A DNA stretch of 64,000 bases, taken from Hyphomicrobiales bacterium. Its GTDB lineage: Bacteria; Pseudomonadota; Alphaproteobacteria; Rhizobiales; Rhizobiaceae. The position numbers were made by a program, and so were the translations under genes. Positions 8,506 to 16,046 of this stretch are shown here, in pieces; the stretch's first letter is position 1, and each line of letters begins with the position of its first letter. The stretch spans positions 184,811 through 248,810 of the forward strand of contig UBJR01000008.1 in the NCBI GenBank assembly GCA_900465675.1. The letters are read 5' to 3'. The notes beneath the pieces are model-generated. The model made no database searches. It saw only the letters and a list, made by a program, of their open reading frames with translations, and had not been told where the DNA came from.

Positions 8506-8799
8506 TTACTTGCCCTGGATCAGCAGACCGAGCGGTGCCAGCGGCCCGACCGGGATCAGTTCGAAGGTCATGAAGCCACCTTCGGTCAGTGGAAGCGCAT
8601 CGACCGCGGCCTTTGCCTGGTCCGCGGTGTCGACATTCATGAGAAAGATTACGCCGGGACGATCCTGGCGGAACCAGAACTGCTCGATCTTGCCCTCGAG
8701 ATAAAGCTTCAGGGTGTCGGGGACCTCTTTGGGCATGATCTGCTGCTGTTGCTCCGGTGTCGGAGCCGTCGTGATCGATCCGATCGCGAGTATTTTCAT
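8506..8799 (-). CDS. Muconolactone isomerase/YciI-like dimeric alpha-beta barrel protein
   Basis: A 97-residue protein of the small ferredoxin-like barrel class that includes muconolactone isomerase and YciI-related proteins. Features are a beta strand MKILAIGSITT, the pattern LYLEGKIEQFWFRQDRPGVIFLMNVDTADQAKAAVDALPL and the closing strand FELIPVGPLAPLGLL. The substrate is unknown. The ATG at 8799 is fixed by AAGGAG seven bases upstream. It is the first gene of a three-gene minus-strand unit (this, NmrA-type oxidoreductase, hypothetical), which is divergent from the GlxA-type regulator at 8903. Confidence 0.83.
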   Translation of the reverse strand: MKILAIGSITTAPTPEQQQQIMPKEVPDTLKLYLEGKIEQFWFRQDRPGVIFLMNVDTADQAKAAVDALPLTEGGFMTFELIPVGPLAPLGLLIQGK

Positions 8800-8871
8800 G
8801 GCTGATCTCCTTGATGGCCGCCACATGCGGCGATGGGAGGTCTAGCTCCCAAGCAGGCAGGATGGTATCGT

Positions 8872-8900
8872 CGTAAATGCCAACTTTGAGGTCATTTACG
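8872..8900. promoter_or_regulatory. Inverted repeat, candidate GlxA operator
   Basis: Arms CGTAAATG (8872-8879) and CATTTACG (8893-8900) are perfect complements separated by 13 bp. The dyad ends two bases before the regulator's ATG and covers its weak Shine-Dalgarno GAGG, so bound protein would block initiation. This suggests autoregulation, possibly also of the divergent operon. Confidence 0.55.
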
Positions 8901-8902
8901 CC

Positions 8903-9868
8903 ATGCGGATTTCCGTTCTCGCGCTCGACGATGTTTTCGATACCGGCCTGACGGTGACGCTCGATGCCTTGAAGCTCGCCAACAAATTCGCCGCGCAGAT
9001 GATGGGTGGCGCGCCGCTTTTCGAGGTCACCGTTGTCGGCGTGCGCAGGAAGGTTCGCTCCGGCCTCGGGCTCACTATTCCTGTCCAGGCTATCAAGCCG
9101 GAGCTCAAGCCCGACTGGGTGATCATTCCGGCTCTGGCCACAGGAACGCCCGAGCAGCTGATACCGGCACTTGGCCGCGCCGACATGGTGCTCGCCAAGA
9201 AGCAGCTTCTACGGTGGCATCAGGAAGGCGCGCAGCTGGCCGCTTCCTGCATCGGAACCTTCTATCTGGCTGAAGCTGGGCTTCTCGACAACAGGGAAGC
9301 GACGACGACCTGGTGGCTCGCACCGCTATTCCGGCAGCGCTACCCGAATGTCCGCCTCGACGAGAGCCGAATGCTCGTGCCGACCGATATCGGCGTGACC
9401 GCCGGAGCGGCGATGGGCCATCTCGATCTGTCGCTGTGGCTGATCCGAAAGGCCAGCCCCGAGCTCGCCAATGTCGTCTCGCGCTATCTGATGGCCGATA
9501 TCCGCTCCTCGCAGGCGCCCTATATCATTCCCAATCACCTGGCGCAGGCCGACCCGCTGATCCTGCGTTTCGAGCGCTGGGCACGCGATCATCTAAAAGG
9601 CGGCTTTTCGCTACAAGAGGCCGCAGCAGCCCTGGCGACCAGTGCGCGCTCGCTGCAGCGCCGCTGCCAAGCCGTGCTCGGAAAGTCACCGCTCGACTAT
9701 TTTCAAGATCTGCGCGTCGAGCGCGCCCAATCGCTGCTACACGGCAGTGGTCTCGATATCGACGCCATCGCTGCCGAGGTCGGCTATGTCGATGGCGCGA
9801 CCCTGCGAGCGCTGCTGCGCCAGCGTCTCGGCCGCGGCGTCCGCGACCTCAGAGCAGATTTGCGATGA
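8903..9868 (+). CDS. GlxA-family (DJ-1-like/AraC) transcriptional regulator
   Basis: A 321-residue regulator of the GlxA family. Residues 1-190 form a DJ-1/PfpI-like sensing domain, with VIIPALATGTPEQLIPAL and the elbow-equivalent LAASCIGTFYLAEAGLLDNREATTTWW. Residues 210-321 are an AraC/XylS double helix-turn-helix: GGFSLQEAAAALATSARSLQRRCQAVLGKSPLDYFQDLRVERAQSLL and a second helix pair. The sensing domain keeps the small nucleophile-region cysteine in ASCIG. It is transcribed away from the YciI/NmrA unit, with an inverted repeat just upstream, and is its probable regulator. The inducer is unknown. Confidence 0.9.
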   Translation: MRISVLALDDVFDTGLTVTLDALKLANKFAAQMMGGAPLFEVTVVGVRRKVRSGLGLTIPVQAIKPELKPDWVIIPALATGTPEQLIPALGRADMVLAKKQLLRWHQEGAQLAASCIGTFYLAEAGLLDNREATTTWWLAPLFRQRYPNVRLDESRMLVPTDIGVTAGAAMGHLDLSLWLIRKASPELANVVSRYLMADIRSSQAPYIIPNHLAQADPLILRFERWARDHLKGGFSLQEAAAALATSARSLQRRCQAVLGKSPLDYFQDLRVERAQSLLHGSGLDIDAIAAEVGYVDGATLRALLRQRLGRGVRDLRADLR

Positions 9869-9898
9869 TCTGAGGCCGCTTCTGTCTGCGCAAATGCG

Positions 9899-11425
9899 TC
9901 ATCTGCCTTCCGCGGCCGCGGCAAAGAATCCTTCGGGGCTCTCCACCTCGACCAGCCGCTTCCGCTCGATCTGCCAGAAGCGGTTGCCGGTGGCGCGCAC
10001 GAAGCTGCGGTCGTGGGAGACCAGCAGGCAGCTTGCCTGATGCGCCATCAGCTCTGTCTCCAGCGCTTCCTGACCGTCGATATCCAGATGGTTGGTCGGC
10101 TCGTCCAAGAGGTAGAAGTTCGGCTCGGTCAGCCTCAGCACCAGCATGCCGAGCCGCGCCTTCTGGCCGCCGGAAAGGCGGCCGACCGGCTTTGCCTGCA
10201 TGTCGATCGTCATCCCGGCACCGGCGAGCAGCGAGCGGGCCCGCTGATCGCCGATATCGAAGCGGCGGATGATCGTCTCCATCGGTGTATCGGCATCTTT
10301 GAGATCGGCGAGCGCCTGATCGGCATAGCCGAGGACCAGCGAGGGCGTTGCCTTGATGCCGTCGAATGTGGCTTCGGGAGCACCGATCGCCTTGCGCAGC
10401 ATGGCGATGAACCGTGATTTTCCGGCCCCGTTTTCGCCAAGCAGCACGATCCTGTCGCCCTGGCAGATGAACTGCTTGCCGGTCCTGAACAGCATCGTGC
10501 CATCCGGTGTGCGCACCTCGGCATCATCTAGGGTAACGAGCACCTTGGCGTGGGTGCCGCGATTGCCGAGCTTGATGGCGCCGGCAGAGCGTTCCAGATG
10601 CGCAGGCTTTGCCGCGTCCTCCAGCTTGTCGGCCCGCTGCTTCAATTGCTTGGTCTTGACGACCAGCAGATCGCTGCCGGAGTTGATGCCGATATTGTTG
10701 AGTTTGGCCGCCTGCTTGCGCAGCCGCTCGGCCGTCTTCATGTCGCGCTCGTAGCGCTTCGCATCGGCGGCATCCGCCTCGTCGAGTGCTGCGCGCGCCT
10801 GCGAATAGGGAAGCGAGAAGAGCTGCGAATTCTCCGGCCGCAGAAACAGCGTGCGGTTGGCGACGGCATCGAGAAAGGCGCGGTCGTGGCTCGCCAGAAT
10901 GACGGGCACGTCGCGGGGCAGGGCGTTCAGCCAGTTTTCCATCAGCGCGATCTTGCCGAGATCGAGATGGTTGGTCGGCTCGTCGAGCATCAGCACGTCG
11001 GGTTCCGTCACCCAGACGCGCGCCAGCATCGCCAGCCGCTGCCAGCCGCCGCTGAGCGCATTGAGTGGCCGCTGCCGGAATTCCTCCGGCACGTCGAGCG
11101 ATTCAAGCACCACATCGACACGCCAGCTTTCGGTCTCTGCCTGTTCGGGCGATAGAGCATCGAGCACTGCGTGGTAGAAGCTGTGGCCGAAGAGGGCGGG
11201 TGGCACGTTCTGCTCGACATAGCCGACGGTCAGCCCGCGCGCCTTGGTGATCTCGCCTTCAGTCGCCTCCAGGGCGCCGGCGATGCAGCGGAACAGCGTC
11301 GATTTCCCGCGCCCGTTGGCGGCCACCAGGCCGATGCGGTCGCCGGCATTGACGACGAGGTTCAGCTTCGAAAATAGCGGCTGCGACAGCACGATGCCGA
11401 GATTGCGTATATTGATCAGTGTCAT
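9899..11425 (-). CDS. ABC-F family ATPase
   Basis: A 508-residue cytoplasmic protein with two ABC ATPase domains and no membrane segment, the ABC-F layout. Domain 1 has Walker A GLVAANGRGKST, signature LSGGW and Walker B VLMLDEPTNHLD; domain 2 has LLGENGAGKSR, LSGGQ and FYLLDEPTNHLD. Between them lies the charged P-site linker (MKTAERLRKQAAKL...KQLKQRADKLED). ABC-F proteins bind the ribosomal E site, and some rescue ribosomes from antibiotics. Both DEP boxes have the following TNHLD. I start at MTLINIRNLG (11425), the usual ABC-F beginning, though its Shine-Dalgarno is weak. A 24-codon upstream frame and hairpin (11596-11670) may control it. The gene is convergent with the GlxA regulator. Confidence 0.92.
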   Translation of the reverse strand: MTLINIRNLGIVLSQPLFSKLNLVVNAGDRIGLVAANGRGKSTLFRCIAGALEATEGEITKARGLTVGYVEQNVPPALFGHSFYHAVLDALSPEQAETESWRVDVVLESLDVPEEFRQRPLNALSGGWQRLAMLARVWVTEPDVLMLDEPTNHLDLGKIALMENWLNALPRDVPVILASHDRAFLDAVANRTLFLRPENSQLFSLPYSQARAALDEADAADAKRYERDMKTAERLRKQAAKLNNIGINSGSDLLVVKTKQLKQRADKLEDAAKPAHLERSAGAIKLGNRGTHAKVLVTLDDAEVRTPDGTMLFRTGKQFICQGDRIVLLGENGAGKSRFIAMLRKAIGAPEATFDGIKATPSLVLGYADQALADLKDADTPMETIIRRFDIGDQRARSLLAGAGMTIDMQAKPVGRLSGGQKARLGMLVLRLTEPNFYLLDEPTNHLDIDGQEALETELMAHQASCLLVSHDRSFVRATGNRFWQIERKRLVEVESPEGFFAAAAEGR

Positions 11426-11426
11426 G

Positions 11427-11438
11427 GTCGGTCTCTGG
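11427..11438 (-). repeat. 12-base direct repeat flanking the ABC-F leader (copy at ABC-F start)
   Basis: On the coding (minus) strand GACCAGAGACCG occurs here, ending one base before the ABC-F start codon, and again at 11587-11598 across the stop codon of the upstream reading frame. Two exact 12-base copies at these two positions are unlikely by chance. They could compete for one pairing partner or mark a duplicated initiation region. Confidence 0.6.
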
Positions 11439-11595
11439 TCTTTGCCGCATGGCGCAGTCATCGAGGGCATCGGCCATCATCGATGAACGCACTGTAGCGG
11501 CGGATAGGAATATCGGCAGCACGAATCCCATGGGACAGATGCTGCGGGCCACGAAGGGCAGACCAGGAAGAGGTGTCGCGAGAAACGGTCTCTGG

Positions 11596-11670
11596 TCAGC
11601 CCTGCAAACGCATTTGCAGGGCGTTGACGGGGCCACGCTGCCGGTAATACCGGAAATAGAAATTCTGCAC
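11596..11670 (-). CDS. 24-codon upstream ORF (putative leader peptide) before the ABC-F gene
   Basis: A GTG at 11670 is preceded by AGGAGG five bases upstream, the best ribosome-binding site in the area, and opens a 24-residue frame ending in TGA at 11596. The peptide begins (M)QNFYFRYYRQ, is rich in aromatic and arginine residues, and ends ALQMRLQG. It overlaps a perfect 10-bp hairpin at its 3' end and lies 170 bp before the ABC-F start. Regulatory leader peptides that stall ribosomes precede many resistance-type ABC-F genes, so a drug- or stalling-sensing leader is plausible. It could instead be an independent small protein. A possible promoter, TTGCGC with 17 bp to TATCCA, lies just upstream. 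Confidence 0.6.
   Translation of the reverse strand: MQNFYFRYYRQRGPVNALQMRLQG
11599..11622 (-). promoter_or_regulatory. Perfect 10-bp hairpin at the end of the leader ORF
   Basis: On the minus strand GCCCTGCAAA and TTTGCAGGGC pair perfectly around the four-base loop TGCG. The stem covers the last seven sense codons of the upstream ORF, with the stop codon directly after it. A translating ribosome would open it, and a stalled one would leave it free to form or not. There is no following T-run, so it is not a simple terminator. Confidence 0.65.
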
Positions 11671-11820
11671 GTGACCCTCCTTTCTCTTTGAACGAGTGTC
11701 GATTGGATAGCATCACGCGGGCCGCGGCGCAACCGCACGCTGCGGTCCCGGTCTTGCCGCGGCCGGCCGGCTGCTATAAGCGCCGGTCTCATATTGAAAT
11801 TCCTTTGAGGAGACGCGCCG

Positions 11821-12120
11821 ATGGCTGCCGATGACGACTATGTTTATGACGAAGCTTCAGGCGAATGGCGCCCGGCATCCGAGATGGCCGCTGCTGCCGC
11901 CAAGGCCAGTGAAGTCCGTGATGCAGCCGGTAACCTGCTGCAGGACGGCGACAGCGTCACGCTGATCAAGGATCTGAAGGTCAAGGGCGCCGGGCAGACG
12001 TTGAAGCAGGGGACGGTAATCCGCTCGATCCGGCTGACGGACAATCCAGAAGAGATCGATTGCAAGCACGATGCGATCAAGGGGTTGGTGCTGCGAACGG
12101 AGTTTGTGCGGAAGCGGTGA
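11821..12120 (+). CDS. PhnA/YjdM-like protein lacking the zinc ribbon
   Basis: A 99-residue protein whose C-terminal two thirds (VRDAAGNLLQDGDSVTLIKDLKVKGAGQTLKQGTVIRSIRLTDNPEEIDCKHDAIKGLVLRTEFVRK) match the PhnA (YjdM) domain. E. coli PhnA has an N-terminal four-cysteine zinc ribbon; here that part is only DDDYVYDEASGEWRP with no cysteines, so the metal site is absent. Despite the historic 'alkylphosphonate' name, PhnA is not a phosphonate enzyme and its function is unclear. The ATG follows a GAGGAGACGCGCCG ribosome-binding region. It is divergent from the ABC-F leader region, and its promoter must lie in 11671-11820. Confidence 0.85.
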   Translation: MAADDDYVYDEASGEWRPASEMAAAAAKASEVRDAAGNLLQDGDSVTLIKDLKVKGAGQTLKQGTVIRSIRLTDNPEEIDCKHDAIKGLVLRTEFVRKR

Positions 12121-12146
12121 GGGGCTATCGGCGGAGTGCGTGGGCG

Positions 12147-12442
12147 CCCCCCTCTGTCCTGCCGGACATCTCCCCCTCAAGGAGGAAGATTGGCTGGGAG
12201 CCGCTGCTCGGGCTTCGAAAACTAAGCGGTGCGACCTCCACACGCGTTCCCTCATTCCTGTGCTTGTCACAGGAATCCAGCCACCGCGCGTCCGCGCGGT
12301 GAATGACTCGTTTGCCTTTTGAAGAAGTCTCCCGCGCCCCAGGACTGGGGCGCACTGGATTCCTGTGACAAGCACAGGAATGAGGAGGGTGTGGGCACCG
12401 ACCGCCCCGACCTCGACCTTGTAAGCGAGGAGCAGAGGGGGG
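12147..12442. repeat. Mosaic intergenic repeat with nested inverted repeats
   Basis: The gap between the PhnA-like and HerA-like genes is filled by repeat DNA. The outer ends are an inverted pair (CCCCCCTCTG at 12147-12156, CAGAGGGGGG at 12433-12442). Inside, a 31-bp arm at 12250-12280 is matched perfectly and inverted at 12355-12385, 74 bp apart. Each arm is itself a hairpin, ATTCCTGTG-CTTGT-CACAGGAAT. The 12151-12190 part (CTGTCCTGCCGGACATCTCC) has the style of dispersed palindromic units of rhizobial intergenic DNA (RIME-like). Such paired hairpins resemble the BIME arrangement of REP elements. No coding region is supported here. Confidence 0.75.
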
Positions 12443-12469
12443 TAAACCCCACCCGCCAATGCCGAAGCG

Positions 12470-14026
12470 TTAGCGCTTCAAACTCCCCAAGATCCCCCGC
12501 ACCAGCGCCCGGCCGACCTGCGTCGCAACCGTCCGCGCCACGCTCTTCATCGCCGCTTCCACCACCGTCTCGCGCTGGTATCCCGAACGGCCGCGACCCT
12601 GGCCGCTCTGCTTGTTGTCGTCATCGCCGCCGCCGAAGCCCGGCAGGCTCCAGCCGGAGGTGGTGCCGGCCTCGGTCGGCTGTGCCTCCTGCGCCTGCTT
12701 GGCAGCCTCGGATTCGGCTGCCTTCTTGGCGCGGGCGGCGAGGATTTCGAAGGCGGATTCGCGGTCGAGGTCCTCGTCATAGACACCGAGAACCGGGCTG
12801 TGATCCATCACCTGCTGGCGCTCGGCATCGGTCAGCGGGCCGACGCGGCCGGATGGCGGGCGGATCAGCGTGCGTTCGACGATCGACGGCGCGCCCTTGG
12901 CCTCCAGCGTCGAGACCAGCGCCTCGCCGGTGCCGAGCGTGGTGATCACGGTGGCGCAGTCGAAGGCCGGGTTCGGACGGAAGGTGTCAGCCGCCGTCTT
13001 CACCGCCTTCTGCTCGCGCGGCGAATAGGCGCGCAGCGCATGCTGTACGCGGTTGCCGAGCTGGGCCAGAACCGTTTCCGGCACGTCGAGCGGGTTCTGC
13101 GTCACGAAATAGACGCCGACGCCCTTGGAGCGGATCAGGCGGACCACCTGCTCGACACGCTCGGTCAGCACCTTCGGTGCGTCGTTGAAGAGCAGATGCG
13201 CCTCGTCGAAGAAGAACACCAGCTTCGGCTTGTCGGGGTCGCCGACTTCAGGGAGCTCCTCGAAGAGCTCGGAGAGCAGCCAGAGCAGGAAGGTGGCGTA
13301 AAGCCTGGGGTTCATCATCAGCTTGTCGGCGGCGAGCACCGAAATCTGGCCGTAGCCGCGATTGTCGGTGCGCATGATGTCGGAAATCTTCAGCGCCGGT
13401 TCGCCGAAGAAATGTTCCGCGCCCTGCTGCTCCAGAACCAGCATGGCGCGCTGGATCGAGCCGACGGAGGTCTTGGAAATCAGCCCGAACTGGTTGGACA
13501 GCTCGCTGGCATTCTCGGCCATGTAGTTCAGCAGCGCCGAGAAATCCTTGAGGTCGAGCAGCGGCAGCCCGGCCTTGTCGGCGATTTTGAAGGCGATGTT
13601 GATGACGCCCTCCTGCGGCTCGGAGGCATCCATCAGCCGTGCCAGCAACAGCGGCCCCATCTCGGCGATCGTGGTGCGGACGCGGTGGCCCTTCTCGCCG
13701 AAGAGATCCCAGAAGATCACCGGGAAGAGATCATATTCGTAATCGGTAAAGCCGATCTGCTCGGCGCGCTTGGTGAGAAAATCCTTCGCTTCGCCCCTGG
13801 CGGCGATGCCCGAAAGGTCGCCCTTGATGTCGCCGCAGAAAACGGGAACGCCGGCCTTCGAGAAGCCTTCGGCCAGCACCTGCAGCGTCACCGTCTTGCC
13901 GGTGCCGGTGGCGCCGGTGACGAGGCCGTGGCGGTTGCCGAATTTCAGGTCGAGATATTCCGGCTTGTTGATGCTATCGTCAGGATTGCGGCTGGCGCCG
14001 ATGAAAATCTTGCCGTCTTCGAGCAT
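12470..14026 (-). CDS. HerA-like / DUF853 P-loop ATPase
   Basis: A 518-residue cytoplasmic P-loop ATPase of the HerA/FtsK-related DUF853 group. Walker A is GATGTGKT at residues 38-45, and Walker B is KLVFFFDEAHLLF in the middle of the protein, followed by VRLIRSKGVGVYFVTQNPLDVPETVLAQLGNRVQHALRAYSP, the typical helicase-type sensor region. The last 90 residues are low-complexity (Ala/Glu/Gly rich, GFGGGDDDNKQSGQGRG) and end in a basic helix, MKSVARTVATQVGRALVRGILGSLKR. Members of this family are widespread in Proteobacteria but their DNA or protein substrate is undetermined. The ATG has AGGGAG upstream. No nuclease partner (NurA) is adjacent. Confidence 0.9.
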   Translation of the reverse strand: MLEDGKIFIGASRNPDDSINKPEYLDLKFGNRHGLVTGATGTGKTVTLQVLAEGFSKAGVPVFCGDIKGDLSGIAARGEAKDFLTKRAEQIGFTDYEYDLFPVIFWDLFGEKGHRVRTTIAEMGPLLLARLMDASEPQEGVINIAFKIADKAGLPLLDLKDFSALLNYMAENASELSNQFGLISKTSVGSIQRAMLVLEQQGAEHFFGEPALKISDIMRTDNRGYGQISVLAADKLMMNPRLYATFLLWLLSELFEELPEVGDPDKPKLVFFFDEAHLLFNDAPKVLTERVEQVVRLIRSKGVGVYFVTQNPLDVPETVLAQLGNRVQHALRAYSPREQKAVKTAADTFRPNPAFDCATVITTLGTGEALVSTLEAKGAPSIVERTLIRPPSGRVGPLTDAERQQVMDHSPVLGVYDEDLDRESAFEILAARAKKAAESEAAKQAQEAQPTEAGTTSGWSLPGFGGGDDDNKQSGQGRGRSGYQRETVVEAAMKSVARTVATQVGRALVRGILGSLKR

Positions 14027-14216
14027 TGCGAATTCTCCCTTGGGCCAAGGCCGCCGCTAGAGCTGGAATGCGAAGATCAGCCGCATTCATTCTCCTATAG
14101 TGTACCTGTTATAAGCAGGGAGTGTGATACCGGCAACTGTTTGCATTAAAAGCAATTCTGGACAAAGTGCCGCCTTGCGAAAGGCCGCTTGAGTTGCCGG
14201 AGAAAGTCGATTAACG

Positions 14217-14232
14217 TTGACGTTAACGTCAA
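14217..14232. promoter_or_regulatory. Perfect 16-bp palindrome before the DUF2267-like gene
   Basis: TTGACGTTAACGTCAA is a perfect palindrome ending four bases before the AAGGAGG Shine-Dalgarno of the gene starting at 14251. A TTAACGTT half overlaps it on the left. It is a candidate operator for an unknown repressor, also within reach of the divergent HerA-like gene. Confidence 0.5.
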
Positions 14233-14250
14233 ATAAAAGGAGGCCTGACG

Positions 14251-14646
14251 ATGAATGAAGTTGTGACCCAGATCGCTGACCGCGTGGGCATCTCGCCCGA
14301 CCTCGCCGAAAAGGCGCTCGGCATGATGCTCGGTTTCCTGCAGCGCGAGGCCGATGACGGCCCGGTTGCCAAGATGATCGAAGCGATCCCCGGCGGTTCC
14401 GATCTCGTGGCCCAGTTCAACGGCGAAGGCGCCAGCGGCGGCGGTCTGCTCGGCGGGCTGATGAGCGCGCTCGGCGGCGGTGGCGGCATCATGGGCCTCG
14501 GACAGCAGCTGATGAGCGAAGGCCTCGGCATGGGCGAAATCACCGCGCTCGCCAAGGAAACGATCGGCATCGCGAAGCAATATGCCGGCGAGGAAGTCGT
14601 CGATCAGGTCGTCGCTTCCGTTCCGGGCCTCAGCCAGTTCGTCTGA
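14251..14646 (+). CDS. DUF2267/DUF2780-like small protein
   Basis: A 131-residue acidic, glycine-rich protein without signal peptide or catalytic motif. It begins MNEVVTQIADRVGISPDLAEKALGMMLGFLQREADDGPVAKMIEAIPGGSDLVAQF, the helical pattern of DUF2267/DUF2780-type proteins. It then has a glycine-rich hinge (GGGLLGGLMSALGGGGGIMG) and a C-terminal helical part with EEVVDQVVASVPGLSQFV. The function is unknown. It has a strong AAGGAGG nine bases before the ATG, a perfect palindrome just upstream and a good terminator just downstream, so it is a single-gene unit under its own control. Confidence 0.8.
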   Translation: MNEVVTQIADRVGISPDLAEKALGMMLGFLQREADDGPVAKMIEAIPGGSDLVAQFNGEGASGGGLLGGLMSALGGGGGIMGLGQQLMSEGLGMGEITALAKETIGIAKQYAGEEVVDQVVASVPGLSQFV

Positions 14647-14670
14647 GACGAAGGTCATTTTGGAAATCGA

Positions 14671-14698
14671 AGCCTCGCGCCCTGGCGCGGGGCTTTTT
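14671..14698 (+). terminator. Rho-independent terminator
   Basis: AGCCTCGCGC pairs with GCGCGGGGCT (one T-G wobble) around a short loop and is followed by TTTTT. It ends the DUF2267-like transcript 25 bp after its stop. The convergent dapB gene ends at 14714. Confidence 0.8.
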
Positions 14699-14713
14699 GT
14701 TTGTGCCGCAGCC

Positions 14714-15493
14714 TCAGGATCGCCGCGGCAATCCGAGCACGTCCTGCATGTCATATTCGCCCGGCGCCCGGCCGGCGGCGAAGCGGGCCGCAGCCAATGC
14801 GCCGCGCGCAAACATGCCGCGATCAAGTGCGGAATGCGAGATCGTCACCACTTCCTCGGCGGCGGCAAAGAGAACGCTGTGTTCCCCGACGATCCCGCCA
14901 CCCCTGACGACCGAAAAGCCGATCTCGCCAACCGGACGCTCGCCGGTGATGCCGTCCAGGCCGCGGCGCTCGACCGATGCCAGCGGCACGCCACGGCCCT
15001 CTGCAGCGGCGTCCCCCAGCATCAGCGCCGTGCCGGATGGCGCGTCGATCTTCCGCCGGTGATGGGCTTCCAGAATCTCGATGTCCCAGGCTTCGGCCGG
15101 CAGGGCAGCCGCCGCCTGGGCGACGAGGCCGAGAAGCATGTTGAGGCCGATCGAGAAATTGCCCGAGCGGACGATCGCAATCCGGTCTGCCGCCTTGCGG
15201 ATCCGGGCAAGCTCCTCCGGCTCGAACCCCGTCGCCCCGATCACCAGGGCCGGCCCGTTTCTTGCGGCACAGAGTTCAGCCAGTTCGGCGGCAGCAGGTG
15301 CCGTCGAGAAATCCACGATCACATCGGCCGCTTCGATCGCCGCCGACCGGTCGATCAGGCCGTCGCCGCTGCTGCCCTGACGCCCGAAACTGCCGGCATG
15401 CAGGAATGCTGGATCACCGGAGAGCGCCGAAACGATCGCCTGGCCCATCCGGCCCTGCGCGCCGCCGACGGCAATTTTGAGAGGTGAGGTCAA
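14714..15493 (-). CDS. dapB: 4-hydroxy-tetrahydrodipicolinate reductase
   Basis: A 259-residue DapB, the NAD(P)H-dependent reductase of the diaminopimelate/lysine pathway. The Rossmann loop is [13 protein letters not shown] (residues 8-20). The substrate-binding signature [19 protein letters not shown] spans 142-160, with the catalytic H144-H145 pair and K148. The family's typical [10 protein letters not shown] block precedes it. The start codon is TTG at 15493, with GGAG five bases upstream; no ATG is suitably placed. It is slightly shorter than the E. coli enzyme (273). It stands alone, not beside other lysine genes, so a second dapB elsewhere in the genome is possible. Confidence 0.92.
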   Translation of the reverse strand: MTSPLKIAVGGAQGRMGQAIVSALSGDPAFLHAGSFGRQGSSGDGLIDRSAAIEAADVIVDFSTAPAAAELAELCAARNGPALVIGATGFEPEELARIRKAADRIAIVRSGNFSIGLNMLLGLVAQAAAALPAEAWDIEILEAHHRRKIDAPSGTALMLGDAAAEGRGVPLASVERRGLDGITGERPVGEIGFSVVRGGGIVGEHSVLFAAAEEVVTISHSALDRGMFARGALAAARFAAGRAPGEYDMQDVLGLPRRS

Positions 15494-15645
15494 GGCGTCT
15501 CCATTTCATGGGATTTGCGGCAGGTCGGGGGTACCGCATACCGTTTTCCGTGGGCGGCGCAAGCCTTGGCGGACAACGCCGTTTTGGGGGAGCGAAGCGT
15601 GGCGTGCAGCGGTGGGCTTTTGGGTGGTGACCGCCTGTATCCGTG

Positions 15646-15770
15646 CCCCCCTCATCCGGCCCTACCGGGCCACCTTCTCCCCGAGGGGAGAAGGGGTGCC
15701 GGCGCGAACTTCTCCACTCCCCTTCGCCCCAGCGGGGAGAAGGTGGCCCGACAGGGCCGGATGAGGGGGC
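15646..15770. repeat. RIME-like palindromic intergenic element
   Basis: A 125-bp element whose ends are inverted repeats of 36 bp matching at 34 positions. The left end is 15647-15682, starting CCCCCTCATCCGGCCCT, and the right end is 15734-15769, ending AGGGCCGGATGAGGGGG. The middle contains further ACCTTCTCCCC/GGGGAGAAGG palindromes. The same family occurs at 51335-51452. The style matches the dispersed palindromic units known in Rhizobium and relatives (RIME and similar). It sits in the 553-bp gap between dapB and a small secreted protein. I see nothing else in 15494-15645 or 15771-16046. Confidence 0.8.
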
Positions 15771-16046
15771 CGCGGGCCGCAGCTTCCACCGTCAACGTTC
15801 AGAAAAAGCATTGCATTTTCAAGCGCATCCCCGCTCTTCATCGCATCCGGCTCAAACGCGTTGAATCACTTTCTTCACAACACCCCCATCCGCCCGCGCC
15901 AAGCCCCGGAATGACACAGCCACAGGCCCGCTTAACCTCACATTTCCAATCGCCAAATATTGATCGCCAGACGCCGCTGACGCAGGGAACAAAACCACCC
16001 CGTCGGCTGTTTCAGCCGCGATGATCACACCGGAAGGATAACGATC

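Noticed and set aside
12800..14149. A 449-codon open frame antisense to the HerA-like gene
   Set aside because: High-GC codon bias on one strand keeps the opposite frame open; the translation is an arginine/histidine/glutamine-rich sequence with no family signature, while the minus-strand gene has intact Walker motifs.
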